Of a DNA stretch of 64,000 nt, positions 35,733 to 46,364 are shown piece by piece. The notes beneath the pieces were generated by a model. That model made no database searches, was not told the DNA's origin, and saw only the letters and a program-made list of their open reading frames with translations. How positions within the stretch are numbered: position 1 is the stretch's first letter; each line of letters starts with the position of its first letter. Source of the DNA: Streptomyces sp. D2-8 (lineage in GTDB: Bacteria > Actinomycetota > Actinomycetes > Streptomycetales > Streptomycetaceae); NCBI RefSeq assembly GCF_023184515.1, contig NZ_JAAHBP010000017.1, positions 62,001 through 126,000 of the forward strand, read 5' to 3'. Made by a program: the position numbers and the translations under genes.

Positions 35733-36131
35733 TTACGGAGTGCACACCTTCGTCAGTTCGCCCGCCGCGTCCGTGACCGGGCTGATGTCGGGTGTCTCGT
35801 CGCCGTTCTTGATCGACGTGCGGACGTTGTCGACGGCCTTGTTCAGGTCGTCGACGGCCTTGCCGACATCCGCGTTGTCGGTCTTGTCGCCGATGTCGCC
35901 GAGGTTCTTGTCGATGGAGTCGAGGGACTCGTCGATCTGCGTCGGGTCGTTCGCCGCGCTGTCGACCGCCTGCTGGAGGTCCGTGACGCTGTCGGCGATG
36001 GCGTCGGCGGCCTGGACGCAGTCCAGCGCCTTGTCGACGGCGGCGCAGCCGGTGGTGAGTCCGGCGGTCAGCGCGACGGCCGCCAGGGTGGCGGCGACGG
36101 CTGCGGTGCGGCGTCGGCGGCTCGCGGCCAT
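35733..36131 (-). CDS. small lipoprotein with alpha-helical repeats, unknown function
   Basis: A 132-residue protein with an Arg-rich N-terminus, hydrophobic signal (TAAVAATLAAVALTAGL) and lipobox LTTGC (Cys29). The mature part is Asp/Ala-rich with helical repeats (QQAVDSAANDPTQI, DKNLGDIGDKTDNADVGKAVDDLNKAVDNV split by short turns) and a second Cys near the end, which could form a disulfide with CVQAADAI. Exported and lipid-anchored; role unknown. Confidence 0.75.
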   Translation of the reverse strand: MAASRRRRTAAVAATLAAVALTAGLTTGCAAVDKALDCVQAADAIADSVTDLQQAVDSAANDPTQIDESLDSIDKNLGDIGDKTDNADVGKAVDDLNKAVDNVRTSIKNGDETPDISPVTDAAGELTKVCTP

Positions 36132-36228
36132 GGAGCGGTCCCTCTCGTTCGGTCGGGCCGGTCGGGCCCGCGCGGTTGGCCGGGCGCACAGGGATGAGCC
36201 GTGCGCCCGTACTCCTTCAGACGCGAGT

Positions 36229-36258
36229 GTGCTCGGCGCGGTTGCCCGTGCCGAGCAC
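36229..36258 (-). terminator. terminator after rph
   Basis: GTGCTCGGC (36229-36237) and GCCGAGCAC (36250-36258) form a 9-bp stem with inner pairing, starting 18 bases past the rph stop on the minus strand. Confidence 0.7.
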
Positions 36259-36275
36259 TCGTCTTGGTGTGCCTT

Positions 36276-37013
36276 TTACTTTTCGAGGACGGTGGCAAGC
36301 GCGGTGCGCTGGTGGGCGGTGAGTTCGTCGCAGCCGGCGACGGCGAGGTCGAGGAGGGCGCCCAGTTCGTCGCGGGCGAAAGGCTCGGCTTCGGCGGTGC
36401 CCTGGACCTCGACGAAGCGGCCGTCGCCGGTGCAGACGACGTTCATGTCGGTGTCGGCCTTGACGTCTTCCTCGTAGCAGAGGTCGAGGAGGGGGACGCC
36501 GCCGACGATGCCGACGGAGACGGCGGAGACGGTGCCGGTCAGGGGCTGGCGGCCCGCCTTGATCAGCTTCTTGCGCTGGGCCCAGGCGACGGCGTCGGCC
36601 AGTGCGACGTAGGCGCCGGTGATGGCTGCCGTGCGGGTGCCGCCGTCGGCCTGGAGGACGTCGCAGTCGAGGACGATGGTGTTCTCGCCGAGGGCCTTGT
36701 AGTCGATGACGGCGCGCAGGGAGCGGCCGATGAGGCGGCTGATCTCGTGGGTGCGGCCGCCGATGCGGCCCCTGACGGACTCGCGGTCGCCGCGGGTGTT
36801 GGTGGAGCGGGGCAGCATGGAGTATTCGGCGGTGACCCAGCCTTCGCCGCTGCCTTTGCGCCAGCGGGGGACGCCTTCGGTGACGGAGGCGGTGCAGAAG
36901 ACCTTGGTGTCGCCGAAGGAGACGAGGACGGAGCCTTCGGCGTGCTTGCTCCAGCCGCGCTCGATGGTGATGGGGCGGAGCTGCTGGGGGGTGCGGCCGT
37001 CGATTCGAGACAT
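36276..37013 (-). CDS. rph: ribonuclease PH
   Basis: A 245-residue phosphorolytic 3' exoribonuclease that trims tRNA precursors. Signatures: [19 protein letters not shown], the phosphate-binding [20 protein letters not shown] and [19 protein letters not shown]. Full length, with typical start [14 protein letters not shown]. Confidence 0.95.
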   Translation of the reverse strand: MSRIDGRTPQQLRPITIERGWSKHAEGSVLVSFGDTKVFCTASVTEGVPRWRKGSGEGWVTAEYSMLPRSTNTRGDRESVRGRIGGRTHEISRLIGRSLRAVIDYKALGENTIVLDCDVLQADGGTRTAAITGAYVALADAVAWAQRKKLIKAGRQPLTGTVSAVSVGIVGGVPLLDLCYEEDVKADTDMNVVCTGDGRFVEVQGTAEAEPFARDELGALLDLAVAGCDELTAHQRTALATVLEK

Positions 37014-37121
37014 GCGGCTGAGCCTATCCGTACGTGCGGAAGGGGCCCTTCCCGCGGTGGGAGGGGCCCCGGTGGTGAGCTGGGGGTGTCAGGGGGTGAG
37101 GCCCGGGACGATCCCCGTCCT

Positions 37122-37355
37122 TCACATCATGTCTTCGATGTCCGCTGCGATGGGGTCGGCGTCGGTGCCGATGACGACCTGGATCGCGGTGCCCATCTTG
37201 ACGACGCCGTGGGCGCCGGCGGCCTTCAGGGCGGTCTCGTCGACCTTGGAGGGGTCCACGACCTCGGTCCGCAGCCGGGTGATGCAGCCTTCGACCTCTT
37301 CGATGTTGTCGATGCCGCCGAGCCCGGCAACGATCTTCTCAGCCTTGCTGGCCAT
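37122..37355 (-). CDS. nagF: PTS EIIB component for N-acetylglucosamine
   Basis: A 77-residue single-domain EIIB. The phosphorylated Cys24 is in EEVEGCITRLR, the conserved EIIB-Glc motif. ATG 37355 is chosen over an upstream frame extension (54 bases). It is divergent from the EIIC genes, and the region between holds a dre box. It transfers phosphate from EIIA(Crr) to the incoming GlcNAc carried by NagE. In S. coelicolor the counterpart is nagF beside nagE1 and nagE2. Confidence 0.88.
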   Translation of the reverse strand: MASKAEKIVAGLGGIDNIEEVEGCITRLRTEVVDPSKVDETALKAAGAHGVVKMGTAIQVVIGTDADPIAADIEDMM

Positions 37356-37473
37356 CTTCGTTCTCCCTGATCCGAACCGCTTTGTCGCAGTAACCCACAG
37401 TTGGTCCATCTTTGCGAGCGGTCATGTCGCGTGTGCCGAATGATGGCGTCACGTTCGCGCGACCGTCCGAACG

Positions 37474-37489
37474 ACTGGTCTACACCACA
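37474..37489. promoter_or_regulatory. DasR-responsive dre box (nagF/nagE1)
   Basis: ACTGGTCTACACCACA matches the dre consensus (ASTGGTCTAGACCASY type) at nearly every position. It lies 29 bases upstream of the first EIIC gene and 118 bases from nagF. DasR, a GntR-family GlcNAc-phosphate sensor, represses such promoters. Confidence 0.88.
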
Positions 37490-37517
37490 AGCCCGCCTCC
37501 CGACAAAGGGGACCGGA

Positions 37518-38831
37518 ATGAGTGCGGACAGCCCCGCCGGCGCCGAGGCCGCCGCCCGTCCTGGACATGCCCGCTGGAACCGGCTGTTCCAAGGGTTGCA
37601 GAAGATGGGCCGCAGTCTGCAGTTGCCGATCGCGGTGCTGCCGGCGGCGGGGATCCTCAACCGGCTGGGGCAGCCTGATGTGTTCGGGGACGACGGGCTG
37701 GGCTGGACGAACGTCTCGAAGGTGATGGTGGGGGCGGGCGGTGCGCTGCTGGACAGTTCGCTGGGGTTGCCGCTGCTGTTCTGTGTGGGCGTTGCGATCG
37801 GGATGGCGAAGAAGGCGGACGGTTCGACGGCGCTGGCGGCGGTGGCCGGGTTCCTCGTTTATTTCACGGTGCTGCGGCAGTTTCCGGAGGGTTGCCCGGA
37901 GGGGTCGGTGGTGGTGCCGAACGTGGGGTGCCAGGTGACCGACGGGGACCGGACGGTGACGTCGTTCACGTTCCAGAATCCGGGGGTGTTCGGCGGGATC
38001 GTGATGGGGCTGCTGGCGGCGTTCTTCTGGGCGCGTTTCCATCGCACGCGGCTGGTGGACTGGCTGGGGTTCTTCAACGGGCGGCGGCTGGTGCCGATCA
38101 TCATGGCGTTCGTGGCGATCGTGTTCGCGGCGCTGTGTCTGTGGGTGTGGCCGCCGATCGGTGACGCGCTGGAGAGTTTCAGCGACTGGCTGGACGGTCT
38201 GGACGCGTGGGGTGCGGGTGTGTTCGGGGTGGCGAACCGGGCGTTGCTGGTGGTGGGGCTGCATCAGTTCCTGAACGTGCCCGTCTGGTTCCAGTTCGGC
38301 TCGTTCACGAAGCCGGACGGGACGGTGGTGCACGGTGACATCAACATGTTCCTGGCGGGGGATCCGGACGCCGGTCAGTTCACCTCGGGGTTCTTCCCGA
38401 TCATGATGTTCGCGTTGCCGGCGGCGGCGCTGGCGATCACGCACTGTGCGCGGCCGGACCGGCGCAAGGAGGTCGGCGGTCTGATGGTGTCGGTGGCGCT
38501 GACGTCGTTCGTCACGGGCATCACCGAGCCGATCGAGTATTCGTTCCTGTTCGTGGCGCCGGTGCTGTACGTGGTGCACGCGCTGCTGACGGGGGTGTCG
38601 ATGGCGGTGACGTGGGGGCTGGGGGTGCATGACGGGTTCAGCTTCTCGGCGGGGCTGATCGACTACGTCATCAACTGGAATCTGGCGACGAGGCCGTGGC
38701 TGATCGTCCCGGTCGGGCTGGGCTTCGCGCTCGTCTATTACGTGATCTTCCGGTTCGCGATCACGAAGTTCGACCTGAGGACTCCGGGTCGGGAGCCTGC
38801 GGAGGACGTGGAGGACAGCGCCGAGGCGTGA
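37518..38831 (+). CDS. nagE1: PTS EIIC permease, N-acetylglucosamine type
   Basis: A 437-residue membrane protein of the Glc/GlcNAc EIIC family with about ten membrane segments. SLQLPIAVLPAAGILNRLG opens the domain; DGSTALAAVAGFLVYFTV, NRALLVVGLHQFLN and GITEPIEYSFLFVAP (substrate loop) are diagnostic. ATG 37518 has AAAGGGG upstream. Assignment as nagE1 rather than nagE2 follows from order in S. coelicolor. The Gly- and GGG-rich codon choice differs noticeably from the C-ending codons of its downstream paralogue. Confidence 0.82.
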   Translation: MSADSPAGAEAAARPGHARWNRLFQGLQKMGRSLQLPIAVLPAAGILNRLGQPDVFGDDGLGWTNVSKVMVGAGGALLDSSLGLPLLFCVGVAIGMAKKADGSTALAAVAGFLVYFTVLRQFPEGCPEGSVVVPNVGCQVTDGDRTVTSFTFQNPGVFGGIVMGLLAAFFWARFHRTRLVDWLGFFNGRRLVPIIMAFVAIVFAALCLWVWPPIGDALESFSDWLDGLDAWGAGVFGVANRALLVVGLHQFLNVPVWFQFGSFTKPDGTVVHGDINMFLAGDPDAGQFTSGFFPIMMFALPAAALAITHCARPDRRKEVGGLMVSVALTSFVTGITEPIEYSFLFVAPVLYVVHALLTGVSMAVTWGLGVHDGFSFSAGLIDYVINWNLATRPWLIVPVGLGFALVYYVIFRFAITKFDLRTPGREPAEDVEDSAEA

Positions 38832-38885
38832 TCGTCGCAGGGGCGGAAATTGGCGGGTTCCACTCGTTCGGCCTACCGTGCTACA

Positions 38886-38901
38886 ACTGGTCTACACCAC
38901 T
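38886..38901. promoter_or_regulatory. DasR-responsive dre box (nagE2)
   Basis: ACTGGTCTACACCACT is a full dre match, 106 bases upstream of the second EIIC gene and 55 past the stop of the first, so nagE2 has its own DasR-controlled promoter. Confidence 0.9.
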
Positions 38902-39007
38902 CACTGGTGGAGGTGGCGCGGCGATGACCGCGTTCCCCTTTCTTTGAGACGCCGCCGTCCCCCGCTGAATTCTCCCTGCGCGGCGCCGTGCCCCCTGGAG
39001 GAAGTTC

Positions 39008-40270
<1,263 letters not shown>

Positions 40271-40283
40271 CCCCGTACACGCT

Positions 40284-40316
40284 GAAGGCCCGGAACCGCT
40301 CTGGTTCCGGGCCTTC
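40284..40316 (+). terminator. terminator after nagE2
   Basis: GAAGGCCCGGAACC (40284-40297) and GGTTCCGGGCCTTC (40303-40316) form a perfect 14-bp stem with a five-base loop, 13 bases past the stop; it may also serve the convergent MBL gene. Confidence 0.88.
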
Positions 40317-40355
40317 GTGCGTCGGGCGCCAGGACCTGTCGTTTGGATCAGGCCC

Positions 40356-41108
40356 TCAGATCTCGTACGTCTGCCGCGGCGCGGCCAGGTCCACCGGGCC
40401 GTCGTAGACCTCGCGGGCGTCGGCGAGGTTGACCTGGGGGTCCGTCCACGGCGGGATGTGGGTGAGGACCAGGCGGCGGGCACCGGCCCGGGCCGCCGTC
40501 TCCCCCGCCTCGCGGCCGTTGAGGTGCAGGTCGGGGATGTTCTCCTTGCCGTGCGTGAACGCGGCCTCGCACAGGAACAGGTCGGCGTCCCGGGCGAGTT
40601 CGTCCAGCGCGGGGCTCACGCCGGTGTCGCCGGAGTACGCCAGCGTCCGGCCGCCGTGCTCGATCCGGATGCCGTACGCCTCCACGGGGTGGGCCACCCG
40701 CTCGGTGTGCACCGTGAACGGGCCGAGCTCGAAGGTGGACGGCTTGACCGTGTGGAAGTCGAAGACCTCGCTCATGGAGGAGGCGGAGGGGGTGTCCGCG
40801 TAGGCGGTGGTCAGCCGGTGTTCCGTGCCTTCGGGGCCGAAGACGGGGAGTGGAGCGCAGCGGCCGCCGTCGTGGCGGTAGTAGCGCGCGACGAAGTACG
40901 CGCACATGTCGATGCAGTGGTCGGCGTGCAGATGGCTGAGGAAGATCGCGTCGAGGTCGTAGAGACCGCAGTGGCGCTGCAACTCGCCCAGGGCACCGTT
41001 GCCCATGTCGAGAAGCAGCCGGAAGCCGTCGGCCTCGACGAGGTAGCTCGAGCAGGCCGATTCCGCGGACGGGAACGACCCCGAGCAGCCGACGACGGTG
41101 AGCTTCAT
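40356..41108 (-). CDS. MBL-fold metallo-hydrolase (RNase Z-like)
   Basis: A 250-residue protein. HLHADHCID is the metal-binding HxHxDH motif; YSGDTG supplies Asp, and LTHIPPW a late His. N-terminus MKLTVVGCSGSFPS is typical of the RNase Z/AHL-lactonase-like branch. It is shorter than tRNase Z and lacks an obvious exosite arm, so the substrate is uncertain. GGAGGT lies nine bases upstream of ATG 41108. Confidence 0.85.
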   Translation of the reverse strand: MKLTVVGCSGSFPSAESACSSYLVEADGFRLLLDMGNGALGELQRHCGLYDLDAIFLSHLHADHCIDMCAYFVARYYRHDGGRCAPLPVFGPEGTEHRLTTAYADTPSASSMSEVFDFHTVKPSTFELGPFTVHTERVAHPVEAYGIRIEHGGRTLAYSGDTGVSPALDELARDADLFLCEAAFTHGKENIPDLHLNGREAGETAARAGARRLVLTHIPPWTDPQVNLADAREVYDGPVDLAAPRQTYEI

Positions 41109-41321
41109 GAAGCAGAAACCTCCGCTGGCGGGATAAGTCTGAGAGGGGCGTCGGGGGTCGTGCGGTCCGTCGAGCGTAAGGCGCAAAACCTCCGGTAGCT
41201 CCTCCACCAAGGCCTGTTGTGGGCGAACTCACCTGTGGTGTCACCGGTTCGGCTGGCAGGGCCGGGGGGTGATCCTCGTGAGGGGGGCGCGCGGCAGCGG
41301 CGGCGCCGGTAACGTCTCAGT

Positions 41322-41771
41322 ATGGACACGTCCTGGTGGCTGGCGCTCGCCGCGGTGGTGCTGCTCGCGCTCATCGCCACGCTCGTCGACGGCTGGGGCC
41401 GGGGGCGGCGGCCGTCTGCCCGGCGGGTCCGGACGGCTGTACCGACCATCACGAAGGAGGGTCGGCCGCAGCCGGCGGAGATCTGGTGGGCGGACGTGCC
41501 CTACGAGGACGAGGCCCGCACCAAGGACCGGCCCTGTCTGGTGCTGGCGGTGCGCGGGGAGCGGGCGACGGTCGCGAAGATCACCACCCGGTTCCGCGAC
41601 GAGCGCACCGGCGTGATCCCGCTGCCGCCGGGTTCGGTCGGCGACACCCAGGGGCGTGCGAGTTTCCTGGAGACGGAAGAGCTGCGGGAGGTCCCGGTGT
41701 GGGGCTTCCGGCGGCGGGTCGGCGTGGTGGATCCGGCGCTGTGGGACCAGGTCCGGTATCTGGCGGGCTGA
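41322..41771 (+). CDS. membrane-tethered PemK/MazF-fold protein
   Basis: A 149-residue protein. Residues 4-24 form one membrane helix (SWWLALAAVVLLALIATLVDG), then a basic linker and a PemK-like SH3-barrel from about 50: PAEIWWADVPYEDEARTKDRPCLVLAV (in two parts), ITTRFRD and VGVVDPALWDQV. Soluble PemK toxins are mRNA nucleases, but no antitoxin gene accompanies this one and it is conserved-looking core DNA. A TAACGT box (41310-41315) ends six bases before the ATG, suggesting a leaderless mRNA. Confidence 0.75.
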   Translation: MDTSWWLALAAVVLLALIATLVDGWGRGRRPSARRVRTAVPTITKEGRPQPAEIWWADVPYEDEARTKDRPCLVLAVRGERATVAKITTRFRDERTGVIPLPPGSVGDTQGRASFLETEELREVPVWGFRRRVGVVDPALWDQVRYLAG

Positions 41772-41776
41772 GCGGC

Positions 41777-41810
41777 ACGAAGGGCTGGAGTCGTGACTCC
41801 AGCCCTTCGT
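41777..41810. terminator. bidirectional terminator, PemK-like gene / cysM
   Basis: ACGAAGGGCTGGAGT (41777-41791) and ACTCCAGCCCTTCGT (41796-41810) form a perfect 15-bp stem with a CGTG loop between convergent genes. Confidence 0.9.
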
Positions 41811-41832
41811 TCATGTCGGTGCCCGGCGTCGG

Positions 41833-42789
<957 letters not shown>

Positions 42790-43068
42790 TCAGACCATGC
42801 CGCCGGCCACGGCCGGCAGGATCGTGACGTTGTCGCCGTCCGACAGCTTGGTGGTGATGCCGTCGAGGAAGCGGACGTCCTCGTCGTTCAGGTACACGTT
42901 GACGAAGCGGCGCAGCTGGTCGCCGTCGACGATGCGGGCCTGGATGCCCGGGTGCCGGGTCTCGAGGTCGTCGAAGAGCTCGGCGAGGGTGTCTCCCTTG
43001 CCCTCCACCGCCTTCTGACCGTCGGTGTAGGTGCGGAGGATGGTCGGGATACGGACCTCGATGGCCAT
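42790..43068 (-). CDS. cysO: sulfur-carrier protein CysO (MoaD/ThiS family)
   Basis: A 92-residue ubiquitin-like protein: EVRIPTILRTYTDGQKAVEG, ELFDDLETRHPGI and ILPAVAGGMV. The Gly-Gly that accepts sulfur is followed by Met-Val, so two residues probably have to be removed before use. AGGAG lies upstream of the ATG. It is transcribed with cysM behind a cysteine-rich leader. Confidence 0.9.
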   Translation of the reverse strand: MAIEVRIPTILRTYTDGQKAVEGKGDTLAELFDDLETRHPGIQARIVDGDQLRRFVNVYLNDEDVRFLDGITTKLSDGDNVTILPAVAGGMV

Positions 43069-43184
43069 GGCTTCAGGGCTCCTGTCGGGAGTAGTCAGTC
43101 GGGGCGCGCGGCAGCGCAGGAACAGCGGGGTGGTGCGTGTGTGCAGCGCCGCGGCTCACGGCCGTACGGCGGCAGGGACCGGCG

Positions 43185-43280
43185 TCAACAGATGGCGCTG
43201 GCGAGCCTGCACAGGTCGACGTGCAGCCGCGCCACGAGCAGCGTGCCCGGCGTCTTGTCGCTCACGTCGTGGAAAACCAT
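43185..43280 (-). CDS. cysteine-rich leader peptide upstream of cysO-cysM
   Basis: A 31-residue frame, ATG 43280 to TGA 43185, ending in RLHVDLCRLASAIC. The terminal Cys is the last codon before the stop and another sits seven residues earlier. This LHVDLCRLA type leader is known in actinobacteria upstream of sulfur-metabolism genes. It is 116 bases upstream of cysO. Slow decoding of the Cys codons would be expected to alter folding of the following RNA (attenuation). Confidence 0.75.
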   Translation of the reverse strand: MVFHDVSDKTPGTLLVARLHVDLCRLASAIC

Positions 43281-43378
43281 GGGCTCATCGTATCGATTCC
43301 CGGTCCGGGTTCTGGAATGTGATCCCACATCGCGGACGTTTCAGGGCCGGGGAGTGAGACCGCGCTGTTCAGGGGTCC

Positions 43379-43801
43379 TCAGTACGCCTCGACGACCTGG
43401 ACCTCCTCCTCTGTGACCTCGCCCTCGACGATCCGGAAGGAGCGGAACTGGAACTCGCCGGCCCCGTCGGTGTCGGCGGTGGAGACGAGGACGTAGTGGG
43501 CGCCGGGCTCGTTGGCGTAGGAGATGTCGGTGCGCGAGGGGTAGGCCTCGGTCGCGGTGTGGGAGTGGTAGATGACCACCGGCTCCTCGTCGCGGTCGTC
43601 CATCTCGCGGTAGAGCTTGAGCAGGTCTCCCGAGTCGAACTCGTAGAACGTGGGCGACATGGCCGCGTTCAGCATGGGGATGAACCGCTCGGGGCGGTCC
43701 GAGCCGGCCGGGCCGGCGACGACGCCGCACGCCTCGTCGGGGTGGTCCTTGCGCGCGTGGGCGACGATCTGGTCGACGAGGGCCTGGGTGATGGTCAGCA
43801 T
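43379..43801 (-). CDS. mec: Mec-type JAMM metalloprotease
   Basis: A 140-residue M67 protein. Active site: EACGVV at the start, YHSHTATEAYPSRTDISYA (His-x-His...Asp zinc ligands). In M. tuberculosis Mec releases cysteine from the CysO-cysteine adduct; it could also trim the Met-Val tail of CysO. It lies upstream of the leader-controlled cysO-cysM pair on the same strand. Confidence 0.9.
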   Translation of the reverse strand: MLTITQALVDQIVAHARKDHPDEACGVVAGPAGSDRPERFIPMLNAAMSPTFYEFDSGDLLKLYREMDDRDEEPVVIYHSHTATEAYPSRTDISYANEPGAHYVLVSTADTDGAGEFQFRSFRIVEGEVTEEEVQVVEAY

Positions 43802-43821
43802 GCCGGCAAGGATAAGCAGAG

Positions 43822-43924
43822 GGGCCGTTCCGTACCGAGGGTTGGTACGGAACGGCCCACATGCCGGACGCCCTGAGCGGCAGCCGCAGGGAGTGCCACG
43901 AGTACTCCCTGCGGCTGGGCGTCC
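43822..43924. terminator. two strong hairpins, amino acid permease / mec gap
   Basis: GGGCCGTTCCGTACC (43822-43836) with GGTACGGAACGGCCC (43844-43858), and GGACGCCC...GCAGCCGCAGGGAGT with its partner ending at 43924 (from 43866). The second is just past the permease stop and should end its transcript; the first backs it up before mec. Confidence 0.85.
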
Positions 43925-43934
43925 TTCGGGTTGG

Positions 43935-45359
43935 TCAGCCGACCTTCTCGAAATCCGCGTCGCGGCGCTCGGCGATCTGCGGGTTGCGGCTCTTGAGGAC
44001 CGCCCAGCCGATGCCGAGGGCGACGGCCCAGACGGCCGCGACGTACAGGCAGATCCGGGCGTCCTTGTCGTAGGCGATCATGCAGGTCACGCAGACGAGG
44101 AAGAGGAGCGCGACCCAGCTGAAGAGCGCCCCGCCGGGGGCGGGGAAGGACGAGGCGCGCAGCCGGCCCGCGTCGACCGCGGCGCGGTAGCGGATGTGGC
44201 TGACGAGGATCATCATCCAGGTCCAGATGCCGGCCGCGGTGGCGACGGAGGTGACGTAGAGGAACGCCTTCTCCGGGACGACGTAGTTCAGGACGACGCC
44301 GATGCCCATGAGCGCCACGGAGACGGTGATGCCGACGGCGGGCGTCTTGCGGGCGTTGAGCTTGCCGAAGGCCTGCGGCGCCTCGCTGTTGGCGGCCAGG
44401 TCGCGCAGCATCCGGCCGGTCGAGTACATGCCCGAGTTGCAGGAGGACAGGGCCGCGGTGAGCACCACGAAGTTGACGATGCCCGCCGCGAGCGGGATGC
44501 CGATCTTGCCGAAGGCGTGGACGAACGGGCTCTCGCCGGCGGAGAACTCGGTCCACTTGACGACGGAGAGGATCACCAGCAGCGCGCCGACGTAGAAGAC
44601 GATGATGCGCCAGGGCAGGGTGTTGATGGCCTTGGGCAGGGTCTTCTCGGGGTTCTCGGACTCGCCCGCGGTGACGCCGACGAGCTCGACGGCGAGGTAG
44701 GCGAACATGACGCCCTGGAGCGTCATCAGGCTGGAGCCGATGCCGTTCGGGAAGAAGCCGTCGTGCGACCAGAGGTTGGAGACGGCGGCGGTGTCACCGG
44801 CGTCGGAGAAGCCGAGGGTGAGCACGCCGAGGCCGATGACGATCATGCCGATGATGGCCGTGACCTTGATCATCGAGAACCAGAACTCGACCTCGCCGAA
44901 GATCTTGACGGAGATCAGGTTGACGCCGAAGAGCACCACCAGGAACACCAGGGCGCTGAGCCACTGCGGGATCTCGGGGAACCAGAAGTGGATGTAGATC
45001 GCGGCGGCCGTGAGTTCGGCCATGCCGGTGACCACCCACATGAGCCAGTACGTCCAGCCCGTGACGAACCCGAAGAACGGGCCGAGGAATTCGCGGGCGT
45101 ACTCGGCGAACGAGCCGGAGACGGGCCGGTACAGGAGCAGTTCGCCCAGCGCTCTCATGATGAAGAAGATGACGACGCCCGCGAGGGCGTACATGAGGAT
45201 GATGCTGGGGCCGGCCTTGGCGATGTTCGCTCCGGCACCCATGAACAGGCCGACGCCGATGGCGCCGCCGATCGCGATCATCTGGACCTGACGGCTGCCG
45301 AGTCCGCGCTCGTAGCCCTCTTCAGGTGCCTTCTCCGTGTCGACCTGCACAGAGGTCAT
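43935..45359 (-). CDS. amino acid permease (APC family, AAT type)
   Basis: A 474-residue protein with 12 membrane segments. It opens with RGLGSRQVQMIAIGGAIGVG and ALGELLLYRPVSGSFAEYA, both typical of AAT-type permeases (GabP/AnsP/ProY group), and contains ELVGVTAGESENPEKTLPKA. The substrate cannot be told from this. ATG 45359 follows GAGAAAGG at longish spacing; a further in-frame ATG at 45380 is possible. Confidence 0.88.
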   Translation of the reverse strand: MTSVQVDTEKAPEEGYERGLGSRQVQMIAIGGAIGVGLFMGAGANIAKAGPSIILMYALAGVVIFFIMRALGELLLYRPVSGSFAEYAREFLGPFFGFVTGWTYWLMWVVTGMAELTAAAIYIHFWFPEIPQWLSALVFLVVLFGVNLISVKIFGEVEFWFSMIKVTAIIGMIVIGLGVLTLGFSDAGDTAAVSNLWSHDGFFPNGIGSSLMTLQGVMFAYLAVELVGVTAGESENPEKTLPKAINTLPWRIIVFYVGALLVILSVVKWTEFSAGESPFVHAFGKIGIPLAAGIVNFVVLTAALSSCNSGMYSTGRMLRDLAANSEAPQAFGKLNARKTPAVGITVSVALMGIGVVLNYVVPEKAFLYVTSVATAAGIWTWMMILVSHIRYRAAVDAGRLRASSFPAPGGALFSWVALLFLVCVTCMIAYDKDARICLYVAAVWAVALGIGWAVLKSRNPQIAERRDADFEKVG

Positions 45360-45441
45360 GTGTGGTGCGCCTTTCTCCATGCCGACCCGGGCCCTTCGTC
45401 GGCCTCGGATCGGGTTTCGATCCCCCCGGAATGATGGAGCT

Positions 45442-45462
45442 GAGCGGGCCGGAAGCCCGCTC
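45442..45462. promoter_or_regulatory. hairpin in the permease upstream gap
   Basis: GAGCGGGC-CGGAA-GCCCGCTC is a perfect 8-bp stem about 85 bases upstream of the permease start. The 45360-45723 gap otherwise holds an AT-richer patch (TTTATCACGATCGC at about 45542) that could be the promoter; no gene is seen. Confidence 0.45.
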
Positions 45463-45723
45463 GTGCCTGGCCGGCGATTACCGGCTCGGTGGCGCACCCG
45501 GCCGAACATTCGGGTGGTGTTCTGCCGGGCGGTCGTGAAGATTTATCACGATCGCAACACTGAATTCAGGGGTGGAATGTGGCGCACCGCACAGGGAAAA
45601 GCGGACAAAGGGCACCCGAAGAGGCCATAGGAGGCGGGAGCGGTGACGTGATCGTTATCCGGATTTGAGTGTCCTCTGAGCGAACACCGATCGGCCACCC
45701 AGGGGTCACAGAACCTGCACGGA

Positions 45724-46332
45724 TCAGGACATAAGGGTTCCGACCAGCGTCTCCTGGAGTCCGCCGAGCCACAGGTAGGCCATCACCATCGGCTTGCGCG
45801 GGTCCTCGTCCGGGAGGCGGTAGAGGAGGTCGGTGTCGTCGTCGTCCGTGATCTCCAGCCGCGAGCCGATCGCGAGCCGCAGGTCGTTCAGGGCGCCCAG
45901 CCACTGCTGGGACTCCGCCGGCGACAGCTTCAGCACCGCACCGCCCTCGCCGGCCGAGGCCGAGGAGAGCGCGTCGAGGGAGCGGATCACCGCGAGGGCG
46001 CTGTCCCGCTTGCCGGCCCGCAGGTCGTTCTCGGTGTAGCGGCGGAACTCCGCGGAGTACGCCCGCTGCTCCTCGGCGTCCCGGGCCGAGGCGGGCTGCT
46101 CGGGGTCGCTGTAGGCGTCCGGGAAGAGCCGCCTCAGCACCGGGTCGGCGGGCGGCTCGCTCGGGCCCTCCGCGAACAGCTCGGCGAGGGGGTCGCCGGA
46201 GGCGTCCTCGGCGGGGCCGGGGCCGATGAGCTCCAGGAGCTGGACGGCCAGCGACCGGATGATGGAGATCTCGACGTCGTCGAGGGCGACGGCCGCGCCG
46301 CCGCCGGGGAGCGGTTCGAAGGTTCCGGGCAT
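45724..46332 (-). CDS. DUF2017-family protein
   Basis: A 202-residue soluble protein, starting MPGTFEPLPGGGAAVALDDVEISIIRSL in two pieces, with PVLRRLFPDAY and RLEITDDDDTDLLYRLP late. It follows clpS with a 32-base gap, a pairing conserved across actinobacteria, so a link to regulated proteolysis is likely. AAAAGG lies upstream of ATG 46332. Its own function is unknown. Confidence 0.82.
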   Translation of the reverse strand: MPGTFEPLPGGGAAVALDDVEISIIRSLAVQLLELIGPGPAEDASGDPLAELFAEGPSEPPADPVLRRLFPDAYSDPEQPASARDAEEQRAYSAEFRRYTENDLRAGKRDSALAVIRSLDALSSASAGEGGAVLKLSPAESQQWLGALNDLRLAIGSRLEITDDDDTDLLYRLPDEDPRKPMVMAYLWLGGLQETLVGTLMS

Positions 46333-46364
46333 GAACGCCTTTTCGCTGCTGGGCGGGGAGCTGG

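Noticed and set aside
41322-41771. Ordinary toxin-antitoxin locus
   Set aside because: No antitoxin-sized gene overlaps or adjoins it; the flanking gene is convergent cysM.
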